From NCBI GenBank assembly GCA_034435375.1, contig DAOTXR010000059.1, positions 1-29,525 of the forward strand: 29,525 nt of DNA, read 5' to 3'. Both the position numbers and the translations under genes were made by a program. Positions 13,583 to 21,224 of this stretch are shown here, one piece after another; the stretch's first letter is position 1, and each line of letters opens with the position of its first letter. The notes beneath the pieces were generated by a model. It was not told the origin of the DNA and did not search any database. It worked only from the letters and a program-made list of their open reading frames with translations. The stretch comes from DAOTXR01 sp034435375. GTDB lineage: Bacteria; Chloroflexota; Anaerolineae; Aggregatilineales; UBA3940.

Positions 13583-13611
13583 AGTATACCGCCCTCTGAA
13601 CAGGCTGTCAA
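13583..13611 (-). promoter_or_regulatory. Near-consensus sigma-70 promoter of the 88-aa gene
   Basis: On the minus strand, TTGACA (13606-13611), a 17-bp spacer and TATACT (13583-13588). It is one of the two best -35/-10 matches in the window and points to strong expression unless repressed at the adjacent palindrome. Confidence 0.85.
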
Positions 13612-13658
13612 GAGCCTGGCTCTAGGAGTGTCCAAATGGCCGGGCTTGTGAATACAGA

Positions 13659-13688
13659 CAGAGCAGCCCGCTGCTGCGGGCTGCTCTG
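13659..13688 (-). terminator. Hairpin terminator of the small membrane protein gene
   Basis: 13-bp perfect arms (13659-13671/13676-13688) with a 4-nt loop, 39 bases after the stop codon. A moderately T-rich tail (TCTGTATT) follows on the minus strand. Confidence 0.65.
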
Positions 13689-13727
13689 CGCTGTGGAACG
13701 ACATAACTCATCACCCACCCTACGCGC

Positions 13728-13937
13728 TCATGGGCCGATGCCCAGGGCGCTGCGCACAAAGAGTATCTCTTCGATGGCCTGGGCCAGTCGTGTCATCCCC
13801 CACAGGATGGCAATCGGCCCAAAGACCAGGATCGTCATCCACGCCGTCCCCACAGCGGCGCGGATGAGGACATCTGGCGCTTGCTCAGCCAGCGGCGTCC
13901 TGCCATCTCTGGTTTCCTCTCTGCTGATGCGTTGCAT
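13728..13937 (-). CDS. Small single-pass membrane protein (69 aa)
   Basis: A 69-residue protein with a charged N-terminus (REETRDGR) and one hydrophobic segment at about residues 27-48 (AAVGTAWMTILVFGPIAILWG), followed by an amphipathic helix (RLAQAIEEILFVRS). No family recognised. The ribosome site AAGGGGTGAG directly precedes the ATG, and a 13-bp hairpin terminator follows, so I consider it real. It lies between the third pentapeptide gene (upstream, same strand) and the 88-residue gene (downstream), and could be an accessory subunit of either; this is not shown. Confidence 0.6.
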   Translation of the reverse strand: MQRISREETRDGRTPLAEQAPDVLIRAAVGTAWMTILVFGPIAILWGMTRLAQAIEEILFVRSALGIGP

Positions 13938-14049
13938 GTCTCACCCCTTTGCCTTCCTTTCCCCATCTGCTCTCAGGATAGGGCATCGGAGGGTAGGGGG
14001 GAACTACAGAAGATCACATGCCATAGGTGACAATCATCACCCATGATAC

Positions 14050-14078
14050 ATAGATAGGGATATTAGGATTATCTATGG
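14050..14078. repeat. Inverted repeat CATAGATA / TATCTATG
   Basis: Perfect 8-bp arms with a 13-nt centre, in an A/T-rich gap 18 bases after the stop of the third pentapeptide gene. It may be an operator for the small membrane protein gene or an RNA hairpin at the end of the pentapeptide transcript. There is no T-run. Confidence 0.5.
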
Positions 14079-14095
14079 AGGTCGCCGGGCCTGGC

Positions 14096-14866
14096 CTATG
14101 GCTCCACTTTGTACGGCTCCGGGTCGCCGTCGTACAACCGACCGTCGGGCATGGTGGCTCCGTCGAGGGCGCTGGCGGTCGCCAGCTGCCTGCGGTGTAC
14201 CTGGGCATCCTTGAGGTTAGCCCGCGTCAGGTTGGCCCGGTTGAGCTGCGCCCCACTCAGGTCTGCGCTGCTCAGGTTGGCTCCCACCAGGCTGGCGCGT
14301 GTCAGCAGGGCATAGCGCAGGCTGGCATTTTGCAGCTTGGCATAGCTCAGGTAGGCAAACGTCAGGTCCGATTGATGTAGCGTAGCCCGCGACAAGTCGG
14401 CCCGGTCCAGACGCGCCCGGCTCAGGTCGGCCTCGCTCAAATCGGCCCGCATCAGCCGGGCCGAGGTCAGGTCGGCCCGCGCCAGATTGGCGCGCACCAG
14501 CCGGGCATCCTTGAGGTCGATGCCGCGCAAATTGCGCCCGGAGAGGTCAAACTCGGAGAGGTCATCAATGCGGCCTTCGGCGGCCCAGTGCAGCGCCATC
14601 TCGTACTGAATGTCAAGCGGATCGAACGGTTCGGCAGGGAGGGCCGCCGGCTCAGCTTTCGGCGCTGTCGGTAGAAGATCGGCAGGCGTCTGAGGAGGGG
14701 CGGTAAGCGGCGGGGAGGATGGCTCGGCGGTCAGCTCTTGGGGGGCGGCAGGTTGCGCCGGGGATGGACTGGCTGCCGTCTGAAGTTCGATCAGCCGGGT
14801 GAGCAGTTCATGGATCTCGTCAAGACGCTGTTCCAGCCTGCTCAGGCGTTTGTCCAGCGTGGTCAT
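14096..14866 (-). CDS. Pentapeptide-repeat protein with N-terminal coiled coil
   Basis: A 256-residue protein. Residues 1-30 form a short coiled coil (LDKRLSRLEQRLDEIHELL), which may make it oligomeric. Residues 31-84 are a Pro/Ala/Ser-rich linker. Residues 104-230 carry about 25 A(D/N)LXX repeats (RANLARADLTSARL, SEADLSRARLDRADL). The C-terminus holds ATMPDGRLYDG (237-247), the short signature also found in the protein at 5054-5923, but the rest of that tail module is missing. There is no signal peptide. GGAGG lies upstream of the ATG. It lies downstream of the HEAT-repeat gene on the same strand, with its own promoter-like element at 15000-15005. Confidence 0.85.
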   Translation of the reverse strand: MTTLDKRLSRLEQRLDEIHELLTRLIELQTAASPSPAQPAAPQELTAEPSSPPLTAPPQTPADLLPTAPKAEPAALPAEPFDPLDIQYEMALHWAAEGRIDDLSEFDLSGRNLRGIDLKDARLVRANLARADLTSARLMRADLSEADLSRARLDRADLSRATLHQSDLTFAYLSYAKLQNASLRYALLTRASLVGANLSSADLSGAQLNRANLTRANLKDAQVHRRQLATASALDGATMPDGRLYDGDPEPYKVEP

Positions 14867-14999
14867 CGCTCACGACCTCCATCGGGCTGGGTGATCGACA
14901 CCGTCTGGGCATGGTGCTCAGGATCGGCCTCTGCTGCCGTGACAGACCGATCACGGCGTTGAGTCTGAGCAAGCCCGCAGGTGAAGTATTTCGCCGATC

Positions 15000-15005
15000 A
15001 GTATA
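15000..15005 (-). promoter_or_regulatory. Putative -10 element for the coiled-coil pentapeptide gene
   Basis: TATACT on the minus strand preceded by GTGC, giving a leader of about 127 nt. The -35 position is weak. The 240-base gap around it otherwise shows nothing. Confidence 0.4.
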
Positions 15006-15105
15006 GCACGATTCGGGCCGATACTCATCGTGAGTCTACACCTCAGGTGCGTTTCGGGTGTGGGGCAGACCCTCAGCGCCGCGATTCCGCTGGGGGGCCG
15101 CACCC

Positions 15106-16122
15106 CTACTCCTCCAACTGCGCCAGCGCCTGGAGAGCCGCATCGCACACGCGCTGGCTGCCGTGCGGCCCTCCGGCGATTCCGGCGGTGTCAGTCAGGG
15201 AGCGCTTCAGCGCTGCCGCAATTGCCCGGCGGACCTGCTCGTGCTTCGACCGGCTGCCGACGGCCCCCAGCGCCAGCGCAGCGGCCTGCCGGACGGGCCA
15301 CTCGGCGTCGCTCAGCGCCGCCAGCAGCGCTGGGATGGCCTCCTGGCTGCCGATCTTGCCCAGCGCCCAGGCCGCCGACCGTCGCACTACCAGGGAAGGG
15401 CTTCTCAGCGCATCGATCAGGGCTGGCGCGGCAGCCTCACCGATCTGGGCCAGGGCGCCTGCGGCCAGGCTGCGCACCTGCGCTGCGGGGTCGCGCAGGG
15501 CCTCCAGCAGGTAGGGCGTCGCCCATGCCTCGCCGATTCGCCCCAGGGCGGCAGCAGCCTGACAGCGCACCCCACTTTCGGGGTCGCGCAGCGCCACAAT
15601 CAGGCGCGGCGCTGCCCGACGGTCGCCGAGGGTTCCCAGCGCAGCCGCAGCCGCGCCACGAACGTAGGGGCTGGGGTCCTCCAGCGCTTGGATCAACCCC
15701 AGCAATGCTCCTGGGTCGCCGATCTGGGCCAGCGCGGCGCATGCTGCACGCTGCACTGGGATGAGGGGGTCGCGCAGTGCGCTGACCAGCGCCGGGATGG
15801 CCTGCCGGTCGCCAATGCTGCCCAGGGCGCTGGCCGCGATGCGCCGCACCAGGGCATTGTCATCACCCAGGGCATGGATCAGGCCGGGCACGGCTGCTGG
15901 ATCGCGCAATTGGCGGAGCTGGCGGGCCGCGCTGGCTCGCCGGTCAAGATCGGGGCTGGCCAGGGCAGCGAGCAGTTCGGAGACGACTGCTGCGCCGCCC
16001 AGCGCAGGCTCCATGCCAGACGGCTGTGCCTCAGCAGGCGTGTGGCTCAGAACAGGGGCATCGCCGGGAGGCGGCGAATCGGTGTTGCTACAAGCGAGCT
16101 TGAGGTGGTCGCTGACAGCCAT
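15106..16122 (-). CDS. HEAT-repeat protein (PBS-lyase/E-Z type repeats)
   Basis: A 338-residue protein. After a Pro-rich N-terminal 45 residues, residues 46-335 are about nine tandem repeats of roughly 31 residues with the pattern AxPALxxALxDPxxxVRxxAAxALGxIGD, the HEAT variant first noted in phycobilisome lyases. It should fold as an alpha-solenoid that binds a protein partner. No catalytic residues are expected. Near-identical repeats suggest recent internal duplication. The ribosome site at 16122 is weak (ACAGG), and Met37 is an alternative start. A promoter-like element with a phased repeat array lies about 120 bases upstream. Confidence 0.9.
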   Translation of the reverse strand: MAVSDHLKLACSNTDSPPPGDAPVLSHTPAEAQPSGMEPALGGAAVVSELLAALASPDLDRRASAARQLRQLRDPAAVPGLIHALGDDNALVRRIAASALGSIGDRQAIPALVSALRDPLIPVQRAACAALAQIGDPGALLGLIQALEDPSPYVRGAAAAALGTLGDRRAAPRLIVALRDPESGVRCQAAAALGRIGEAWATPYLLEALRDPAAQVRSLAAGALAQIGEAAAPALIDALRSPSLVVRRSAAWALGKIGSQEAIPALLAALSDAEWPVRQAAALALGAVGSRSKHEQVRRAIAAALKRSLTDTAGIAGGPHGSQRVCDAALQALAQLEE

Positions 16123-16243
16123 TGGTCATAACCTGTCTGAGGGTACAAAGTCCCCGCAGTAGCACCCCTGTCTGCCGCACGCTGGTTCCATGTTCTGTAC
16201 TGATATGCCATTCTCTTGTTGGGATGCCCTATGCCCATCTGCT

Positions 16244-16285
16244 AGTATAACCGGAATCTAACCAAAAGACTAGCCTCTGCAAACC
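16244..16285 (-). promoter_or_regulatory. Promoter of the HEAT gene with phased direct repeats
   Basis: On the minus strand a -10 TATACT (16244-16249) is preceded by GGTTA (overlapping the -10), GGTTA, GGCTA and GGTTT, spaced 11, 12 and 10 bp. No usable -35 is present, as expected for an activator-dependent promoter. Confidence 0.4.
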
Positions 16286-16356
16286 TGCGGCTGCGTGTCG
16301 GCTTTGAGGCTCCTGCCCACACGAGGAGCACACCCCTCACCTGAGACCCGGAGAGA

Positions 16357-16368
16357 TGTACAGGTACA
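16357..16368. repeat. 12-bp palindrome TGTAC-AG-GTACA
   Basis: Perfect 5-bp arms about 16 bases upstream of the -35 candidate of the histidine kinase gene. It could be a regulator site, but it is short enough to occur by chance. Confidence 0.3.
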
Positions 16369-16383
16369 GCCAACGCTGAGCCA

Positions 16384-16410
16384 TTTACACCTGCCCCAAT
16401 CTGGTATATT
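16384..16410 (+). promoter_or_regulatory. Candidate promoter of the histidine kinase gene
   Basis: TTTACA (16384-16389), a 15-bp spacer and TATATT (16405-16410). The leader would be about 200 nt and includes the hairpin at 16498-16536. Confidence 0.35.
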
Positions 16411-16497
16411 CTTTAAGCATTTAGTCGGGAGAGTCTGAAGAAATTCTGCCCAGAGGCGCAAGATCGAACATCTCATGGTCCTTTCGGCAGGCCGCGC

Positions 16498-16536
16498 GGG
16501 TGTCCTGGACTGCTGCGCTTCACCAGCAGGACACCC
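16498..16536 (+). repeat. 10-bp hairpin in the histidine kinase leader
   Basis: GGGTGTCCTG/CAGGACACCC (16498-16507/16527-16536) around a 19-nt loop, in which GCTG/CAGC offers a second pairing that shares one base with the right arm. No T-run follows, so it is not a terminator. Confidence 0.5.
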
Positions 16537-16620
16537 AAAACCAGTCTCAGGGCAACCCGATCCTTTGCCTCCGTGTTCATTGCACTTTGCTGAGAGCCAT
16601 TTTCGTGAGGAGGGTCCGTA

Positions 16621-18051
16621 GTGGAACTGCCGCTGCTTAGCCTGATCGCCATCGTCTTTAACTTTGTTGCCATCACGGTGAGCCTGGCGGTGCTGCTGCT
16701 GACGCTGCTACATGGCCGTCAGCTCGTCAACGTGGTGCTGTCGGCATTCTTGGTGGCCGTGATCGTCAACTCGGTGGCGCTGATCATCTACCGCCTGAGC
16801 GACCTGCTGGCGACAGAGCCAGCCCAGTGGGCCTATCTGGCTGCCTCGGCTACCGGCGCTTACGGCGTGCTGATCTTCGTCTTTTCTGCCGAATTTTCTG
16901 GCAATACCGCCTGGTGGGTGCGGCCTGCTTACGTCCTCGGCGCGGCAGCGTGGCTGGTGAATCTGTGGGTGATGTGGTCAGGGCGCGGCATCATCAGCAC
17001 GACGATCACCGCCGACGGCTTCTCCGAGGTGGTCTTCTCCGGGTTGGGCAATGCTCTGGTTGCCATTCTGGTGGCCTTCCTGATCCTGGCGCTGGTGGGC
17101 CTGATCGCCTATCCTAACCCACGCGGACGAACGCTCATCCCCGGCGTGACGATCTTTATTCTGGGCACGCTCACCAACGTCATTCCGGCGCTGGGGCGCT
17201 GGCCAGTCTACAGCATCCTGACCACAGTGGCGGTGCTGGCCATTGGACGTGTGATCTTCCAGTATCAGCTTCTCAACCCATTGGCCGATCTAAACCGCGA
17301 GCTGGCCCAGGCCAACGCAGAGCTGGCCCGCGTCAGCCAGCTCAAATCGCACTTCCTGGCAACCATGAGCCACGAGCTGCGCACTCCGCTCAACTCGATC
17401 ATCGGCTTCACGCATCTGCATATGGATGGCCGCTATGGGCCGGTCTCTGACCTGCAACGGGAGCGGCTCGCCACCGTGCTGCGCAACGCCGAAAACCTGC
17501 TGGCGCTGATCAACGATGTGCTTGACCTGTCCAAAATCGAGGCCGGACGTATGGAACTGAGGCTCACGCCGGTGTCGCTGCGAATCATGATCCCTGCGCT
17601 GGTGAATGGGTTCGAGCCGCAGGCGCGAGCCAAAGGATTGACCATCACCGCCCACCTGCCCGATACCCTGCCCCCTGTGGTCGCCGATGAGGACCGCGTG
17701 CGCCAGATGCTCACCAACCTGCTTTCAAACGCCGTCAAGTTCACTCACCAGGGCGGAGTGACGGTCGAGGCGGGCCTGGATGGGCAGGCCGGGACTGTCT
17801 CCATCACTGTAGCCGACACGGGCATCGGCATCCCCGCCGATCAGCAACACATGATCTTTGAGGAGTTCCAGCAGGTGGATGGGTCGTACACGCGCGAGTA
17901 CGGCGGCACCGGGCTGGGGCTGGCCATCACGCGGCGGCTGGCCCGGATGCATGGCGGCGATGTGACGTTTGTGAGCGAGGCGGGCCGCGGCTCGCGCTTC
18001 ACCCTCACGCTGCCGCTCGTGGCACGGGTGGAAGCGCCAGAAGCATCGTGA
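16621..18051 (+). CDS. Membrane-bound sensor histidine kinase
   Basis: A 476-residue protein starting with GTG at 16621 behind GAGGAGGG. Residues 1-215 hold about seven hydrophobic segments, as in the 7TM N-terminal sensor regions of bacterial kinases. A short coiled coil (222-240) leads to the HisKA domain with phospho-acceptor H251 in MSHELRTPLNS. The ATPase domain has the N box (NLLSNAVKF, 366-374), G1 (DTGIGIP, 399-405), F box (EEFQQVD) and G2 (GGTGLGL, 428-434). All catalytic residues are present. It should autophosphorylate and pass phosphate to a response regulator. No regulator is adjacent, so it is an orphan; the receiver at 10981-11367 is a possible but unproven partner. Confidence 0.95.
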   Translation: MELPLLSLIAIVFNFVAITVSLAVLLLTLLHGRQLVNVVLSAFLVAVIVNSVALIIYRLSDLLATEPAQWAYLAASATGAYGVLIFVFSAEFSGNTAWWVRPAYVLGAAAWLVNLWVMWSGRGIISTTITADGFSEVVFSGLGNALVAILVAFLILALVGLIAYPNPRGRTLIPGVTIFILGTLTNVIPALGRWPVYSILTTVAVLAIGRVIFQYQLLNPLADLNRELAQANAELARVSQLKSHFLATMSHELRTPLNSIIGFTHLHMDGRYGPVSDLQRERLATVLRNAENLLALINDVLDLSKIEAGRMELRLTPVSLRIMIPALVNGFEPQARAKGLTITAHLPDTLPPVVADEDRVRQMLTNLLSNAVKFTHQGGVTVEAGLDGQAGTVSITVADTGIGIPADQQHMIFEEFQQVDGSYTREYGGTGLGLAITRRLARMHGGDVTFVSEAGRGSRFTLTLPLVARVEAPEAS

Positions 18052-18112
18052 GGGCTTTGAGACTTCTGGAGGGCATCCCGCACCCTGCCCTGTTTCGGGG
18101 GAGAGGTTTTTG

Positions 18113-18140
18113 TTGGCTCTGACCGCCGACTGGGTATAAT
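18113..18140 (+). promoter_or_regulatory. Promoter of the YfhO-like gene
   Basis: TTGGCT (18113-18118), a 16-bp spacer and a perfect TATAAT (18135-18140), 37 bases before the start codon. Confidence 0.6.
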
Positions 18141-18177
18141 CTTCCCAATATCCCGCTCATCGAGTTATAGAGAGCAC

Positions 18178-20454
18178 ATGACAGCTTCCTCCCCTCTCTC
18201 CCGGCTACGACGCTGGCTGACTCAGCCTGACCTGCTGGCCGTGCTGACGCTGGCGCTGCTGTGGGGGCTATTCTTCTGGCGGCTGCTGACCCCAGAGCCT
18301 GCTGACCGTGTCCTGTTCCAGCCGGGCGATTTTACGCTGCACTACTTCCCCTTTGCTGACTACATGGCCGACCGGGTGTGGCAGGGCCAGCTCCCGCTGT
18401 GGAATCCCTACAATCACGCCGGGGACCCCTTTGCCGCTAACGTGCAGTGGGCCACCTGGTACCCGGCCCGCTGGCTGGCCATTGCGTTGGCTGGGCCGGC
18501 AGGCTGGCGCATTGAGGCGTTCCAGATCGAGGTTGCCGCACACTGTGCGTTGGCCAGCCTGCTGGCCTATGCCTTTCTGCGGGTGCTGGTCGGCAGGCCG
18601 GTAGCAGCCCTGGCCGGGAGTGTGATCTTTGCCTATGGCGGCTACCTGACCGGCTATCCGATGCTCCAGCCCAACATCGGCGAGGCGATTGTCTGGCTGC
18701 CGCTGGTCTTGTTGGGCCTTCACCTCAGCCTGCTGGACGCACGCTGGCGGGTGGCTGGCGGGCTGCTGGCGGGAGTTGCCTTTGGGCTGTCGATCCTGGC
18801 CGGGCACCCTCAGACCACTTTGCAGATGGGCTATCTGGCGCTGGCCTATCTGATCTTCGCAGGGTGGCGTCGCCGCGCGGCGTGGTGGGCGATCCTGGCG
18901 CGGGCGGGGCTGATGTTTGGCGTGGGCGCGGGGCTGGCTGCGATCCAGCTTTTGCCTGGCCTGGAGTTCGCGCGGCTGTCCTACCGCGTCCAGGCTTATC
19001 ACTACGCTGACAAAGCGCATGGCTTCGCTCCCGCCGAGTTCCTCCAGCTCATGTGGCCGCCGCCGGGCGGGCTGCGCTCGCCGCTGTACGTGGGGGTGGC
19101 AGGACTGGCGCTGGCTGCCGGGGCATTGCTTCGCCGCCGCGCCGAGCACGCCTTCTGGGGTGGGGTGATAGGCGTGTCCATGCTGTTGGCGCTGGGCGGC
19201 AACAGCATCGTCTACGATTTCTTCTACCTGTTGGCGCCTGGCATCAGCATGTTTCGCTCGCAGGAACGCGCCATCGCGCTGGCCGTGATGGCCGTGTCGG
19301 TGCTGGCGGCCTACCAGCTTGACTGGCTGCTCAGCCCGCCCTCGATGGCCGCAGACGCCGACCGGAGGGCTGAACGACGCTTTGCTTGGCTGGTCCGCGG
19401 CCATCTGATCGTCGCTGGCTTGGCGCTGGCTGTCCTGGCCGTGGCTGCGCTGATGCAGGGCCACAGTGCTGTGGGGGCGGCGGCCAACGTCGTCACTTTC
19501 GTCACCCTGATGAGCCTGTTGCTCAACGCCTGGTATGCCTGGCTGCGTGCCGGGAGTGCCCCGCTCCGAGGGGCAGGCGCGCTGTTGGTTGCGCTGGTGG
19601 TGGTGGACCTGTTCACGTTTGGCGCCCGCTCCGAGAACTTCGTGCCCGACACGCCCGCCAGTCGAGTCCAGCCTCCGCCATTGCTTGAATACGTCCCCGT
19701 GCCTGACGAGATCGCCTGGCGCATCGACGGGGCTGCCGGGCTGGAGGGCTATGGCACGCTCTTCCGCCTGCCCGACATCTACGGCACTGGCCCCCTCGTC
19801 CTCGACTCGGTCGAGCGGCTGCGCCAGATTCCGGTGGACCGCTTCTGGGAGGTGCTGGCTGTTCGCTACGTGACGCTGGCCGAAGGCGTGCCCATGCCGG
19901 AAGGTGTGCCTTTTGAGCTGGTGGCTATGTACACCAACTACAGCGGCCAGCCCTACATTTTGGTCGAGCTGACCGATCCGCGTCCGTGGGTGCATCTGAT
20001 CTACGATTACCGCTCCAGCGGCGGCGCTGAGTTCGCCCGCCAGATCATGGCCGATCCGTCGATTGACCTGCGCGAGGTGGCTGTCACCCGCGATCCATTG
20101 CCCATCGACTTGCCGGGAGAACGACCTGCTGACAGCCGGGTAGCATTCCGGTGGGTCACACCGGAGCGCCTGGAGATGACGGTCTCCACCCGCGAAAACG
20201 CGCTGTTGACGGTGGCCATGCCCAACTATCCAGGCTGGCGGGCGGTGGTCAATGGGAAGCGTGTGCCGGTGGTCGATACCTACGCCGGGCTGATCGGCAT
20301 TCCCATCGCCGCAGGCGAAGATCAGGCGGTGCGGTTGGAGTTCGCGCCGCAGACGGTGATGGTGGGCGGCGCGGTCTCGGTCGCAACGCTGCTGGGGGTG
20401 GGAATCGCTGCGGTGGCGTTTGCTGCTCGGCGGCGGGGGGCGGTCGGCGCGTAG
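18178..20454 (+). CDS. YfhO-like polytopic membrane protein
   Basis: A 758-residue protein with about 11-12 hydrophobic helices in residues 1-480 and a soluble C-terminal part (500-730). The first extracytoplasmic loop has the DFTLHYFPF and LPLWNPYNHAGDPF segments typical of the YfhO family, which is related to GT-C glycosyltransferases. The C-terminus has NYPGWRAVVNG followed by the Ile-rich IGIPIAAG, also a YfhO hallmark. In Firmicutes YfhO takes part in glycosylation of cell-surface polymers. The target here is unknown. No ribosome site is obvious; the ATG lies 37 bases after a good promoter. Confidence 0.85.
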   Translation: MTASSPLSRLRRWLTQPDLLAVLTLALLWGLFFWRLLTPEPADRVLFQPGDFTLHYFPFADYMADRVWQGQLPLWNPYNHAGDPFAANVQWATWYPARWLAIALAGPAGWRIEAFQIEVAAHCALASLLAYAFLRVLVGRPVAALAGSVIFAYGGYLTGYPMLQPNIGEAIVWLPLVLLGLHLSLLDARWRVAGGLLAGVAFGLSILAGHPQTTLQMGYLALAYLIFAGWRRRAAWWAILARAGLMFGVGAGLAAIQLLPGLEFARLSYRVQAYHYADKAHGFAPAEFLQLMWPPPGGLRSPLYVGVAGLALAAGALLRRRAEHAFWGGVIGVSMLLALGGNSIVYDFFYLLAPGISMFRSQERAIALAVMAVSVLAAYQLDWLLSPPSMAADADRRAERRFAWLVRGHLIVAGLALAVLAVAALMQGHSAVGAAANVVTFVTLMSLLLNAWYAWLRAGSAPLRGAGALLVALVVVDLFTFGARSENFVPDTPASRVQPPPLLEYVPVPDEIAWRIDGAAGLEGYGTLFRLPDIYGTGPLVLDSVERLRQIPVDRFWEVLAVRYVTLAEGVPMPEGVPFELVAMYTNYSGQPYILVELTDPRPWVHLIYDYRSSGGAEFARQIMADPSIDLREVAVTRDPLPIDLPGERPADSRVAFRWVTPERLEMTVSTRENALLTVAMPNYPGWRAVVNGKRVPVVDTYAGLIGIPIAAGEDQAVRLEFAPQTVMVGGAVSVATLLGVGIAAVAFAARRRGAVGA

Positions 20455-20557
20455 GGAGCGCCTCCGTGCAGGCCAAAGCCGGCGTGATCCATGTGCAAGC
20501 AGAAGGGGCGCCGTTGAAGCATCGGAGCGGGCCTCACAGCAGTCGACTGTGTAAGTT

Positions 20558-20580
20558 CTACGTTGTCTAGTCTACCGTAG
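20558..20580. repeat. Short inverted repeat upstream of the epimerase gene
   Basis: CTACG/CGTAG (20558-20562/20576-20580) with the tandem GTCTAGTCTA inside the loop. It ends 9 bases before the rmlC-like start codon and could hide or mark the translation start. No clear promoter is visible. Confidence 0.3.
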
Positions 20581-20589
20581 GCTGCGCCT

Positions 20590-21153
20590 ATGACCTCTAT
20601 CTCAACCCCTGACATCCAACCGCTGCGTCTGGCTGGCGCCTTTGAGATCACCCTCAGGCCGATTGGCGACGAGCGCGGCTACTTCATGACCACCTACCAC
20701 GCCGCGCTGTTCCGCCAGCATGGCATGGTGACCGACTGGGCGCAGGAGAATCAGTCCCTCTCGGCTCGCAAGGGCATCCTGCGCGGGTTGCACTTCCAGC
20801 TTCCGCCCCACACGGAGACCAAGCTGGTGCGCGTGCTCAGCGGCGCGATCCTGGACGTGATGGTCGATTTGCGCAAAGCCTCGCCCACTTTTGGCCAGTG
20901 GGAGGCCATTGAGCTTTCTGCCGAGAATCGCCGCATGGTCTATATCCCCAAGGGCTTTGCCCACGGCTTCTGCACGCTCACCGACGATGTGATCGTGGCC
21001 TACAAAGTCGATGCCTACTACACGCCGGAAGCTCAGGCCGGGCTGCGCTGGGATGACCCCACCTTGGCTATCAGGTGGCCGGTGCAGGAGCCGCTGCTCT
21101 CGCCCAAAGACCGCGCCCTGCCGGATTTTGCGAGCTTCGAGTCGCCGTTCTGA
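20590..21153 (+). CDS. rmlC: dTDP-4-dehydrorhamnose 3,5-epimerase family protein
   Basis: A 187-residue cupin epimerase of normal family length. The motifs RGLHFQ (catalytic H68), KLVRVLSG, VDLR and PKGFAHGF (121-128) are present, as is the KVDAYYTPE tyrosine segment and the closing D(P)xLxIxWP. The enzyme epimerises C3 and C5 of dTDP-4-keto-6-deoxyglucose in dTDP-rhamnose synthesis. The other rhamnose genes (rmlA, rmlB, rmlD) are not in the window, so its partner genes lie elsewhere or it acts in another deoxysugar pathway. The gene has no clear ribosome site. It follows the YfhO-like gene after 135 bases, and both could serve surface glycans. Confidence 0.9.
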   Translation: MTSISTPDIQPLRLAGAFEITLRPIGDERGYFMTTYHAALFRQHGMVTDWAQENQSLSARKGILRGLHFQLPPHTETKLVRVLSGAILDVMVDLRKASPTFGQWEAIELSAENRRMVYIPKGFAHGFCTLTDDVIVAYKVDAYYTPEAQAGLRWDDPTLAIRWPVQEPLLSPKDRALPDFASFESPF

Positions 21154-21224
21154 CGGTCGGGGAGAGAGGTCTCTAACAGGATGGGCAGTCAGCTATGTGT
21201 CTGCCCTGCCAGGGAGGGTGTGTC

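Larger units (their letters stand above)
16123..16620. other. Divergent intergenic region between the HEAT and histidine kinase genes
   Basis: The 498 bases hold a minus-strand promoter with four phased GGTTA-like repeats (16244-16285), a 12-bp palindrome TGTAC-AG-GTACA (16357-16368), a plus-strand promoter candidate (16384-16410) and a 10-bp hairpin (16498-16536). No protein gene is convincing. Confidence 0.5.

Noticed and set aside
13636..14046. Plus-strand open frame of 136 codons
   Set aside because: It covers the hairpin terminator and the small membrane protein gene on the other strand and has no ribosome site; the minus-strand reading has both ribosome site and terminator.
15058..16131. 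Plus-strand open frame of 357 codons opposite the HEAT gene
   Set aside because: It is antisense to a clear HEAT-repeat protein; its composition is low-complexity and reflects the mirrored repeats.
10981..18051. Receiver and histidine kinase as a two-component operon
   Set aside because: They are about 5 kb apart on opposite strands with several unrelated units between them; a functional link is possible but not supported by the layout.
18268..19995. Minus-strand open frame of 575 codons opposite the YfhO-like gene
   Set aside because: The YfhO-like protein has membrane helices and family motifs; the antisense product is rich in His, Gln and Arg without any domain, as expected from GC-rich codon bias.
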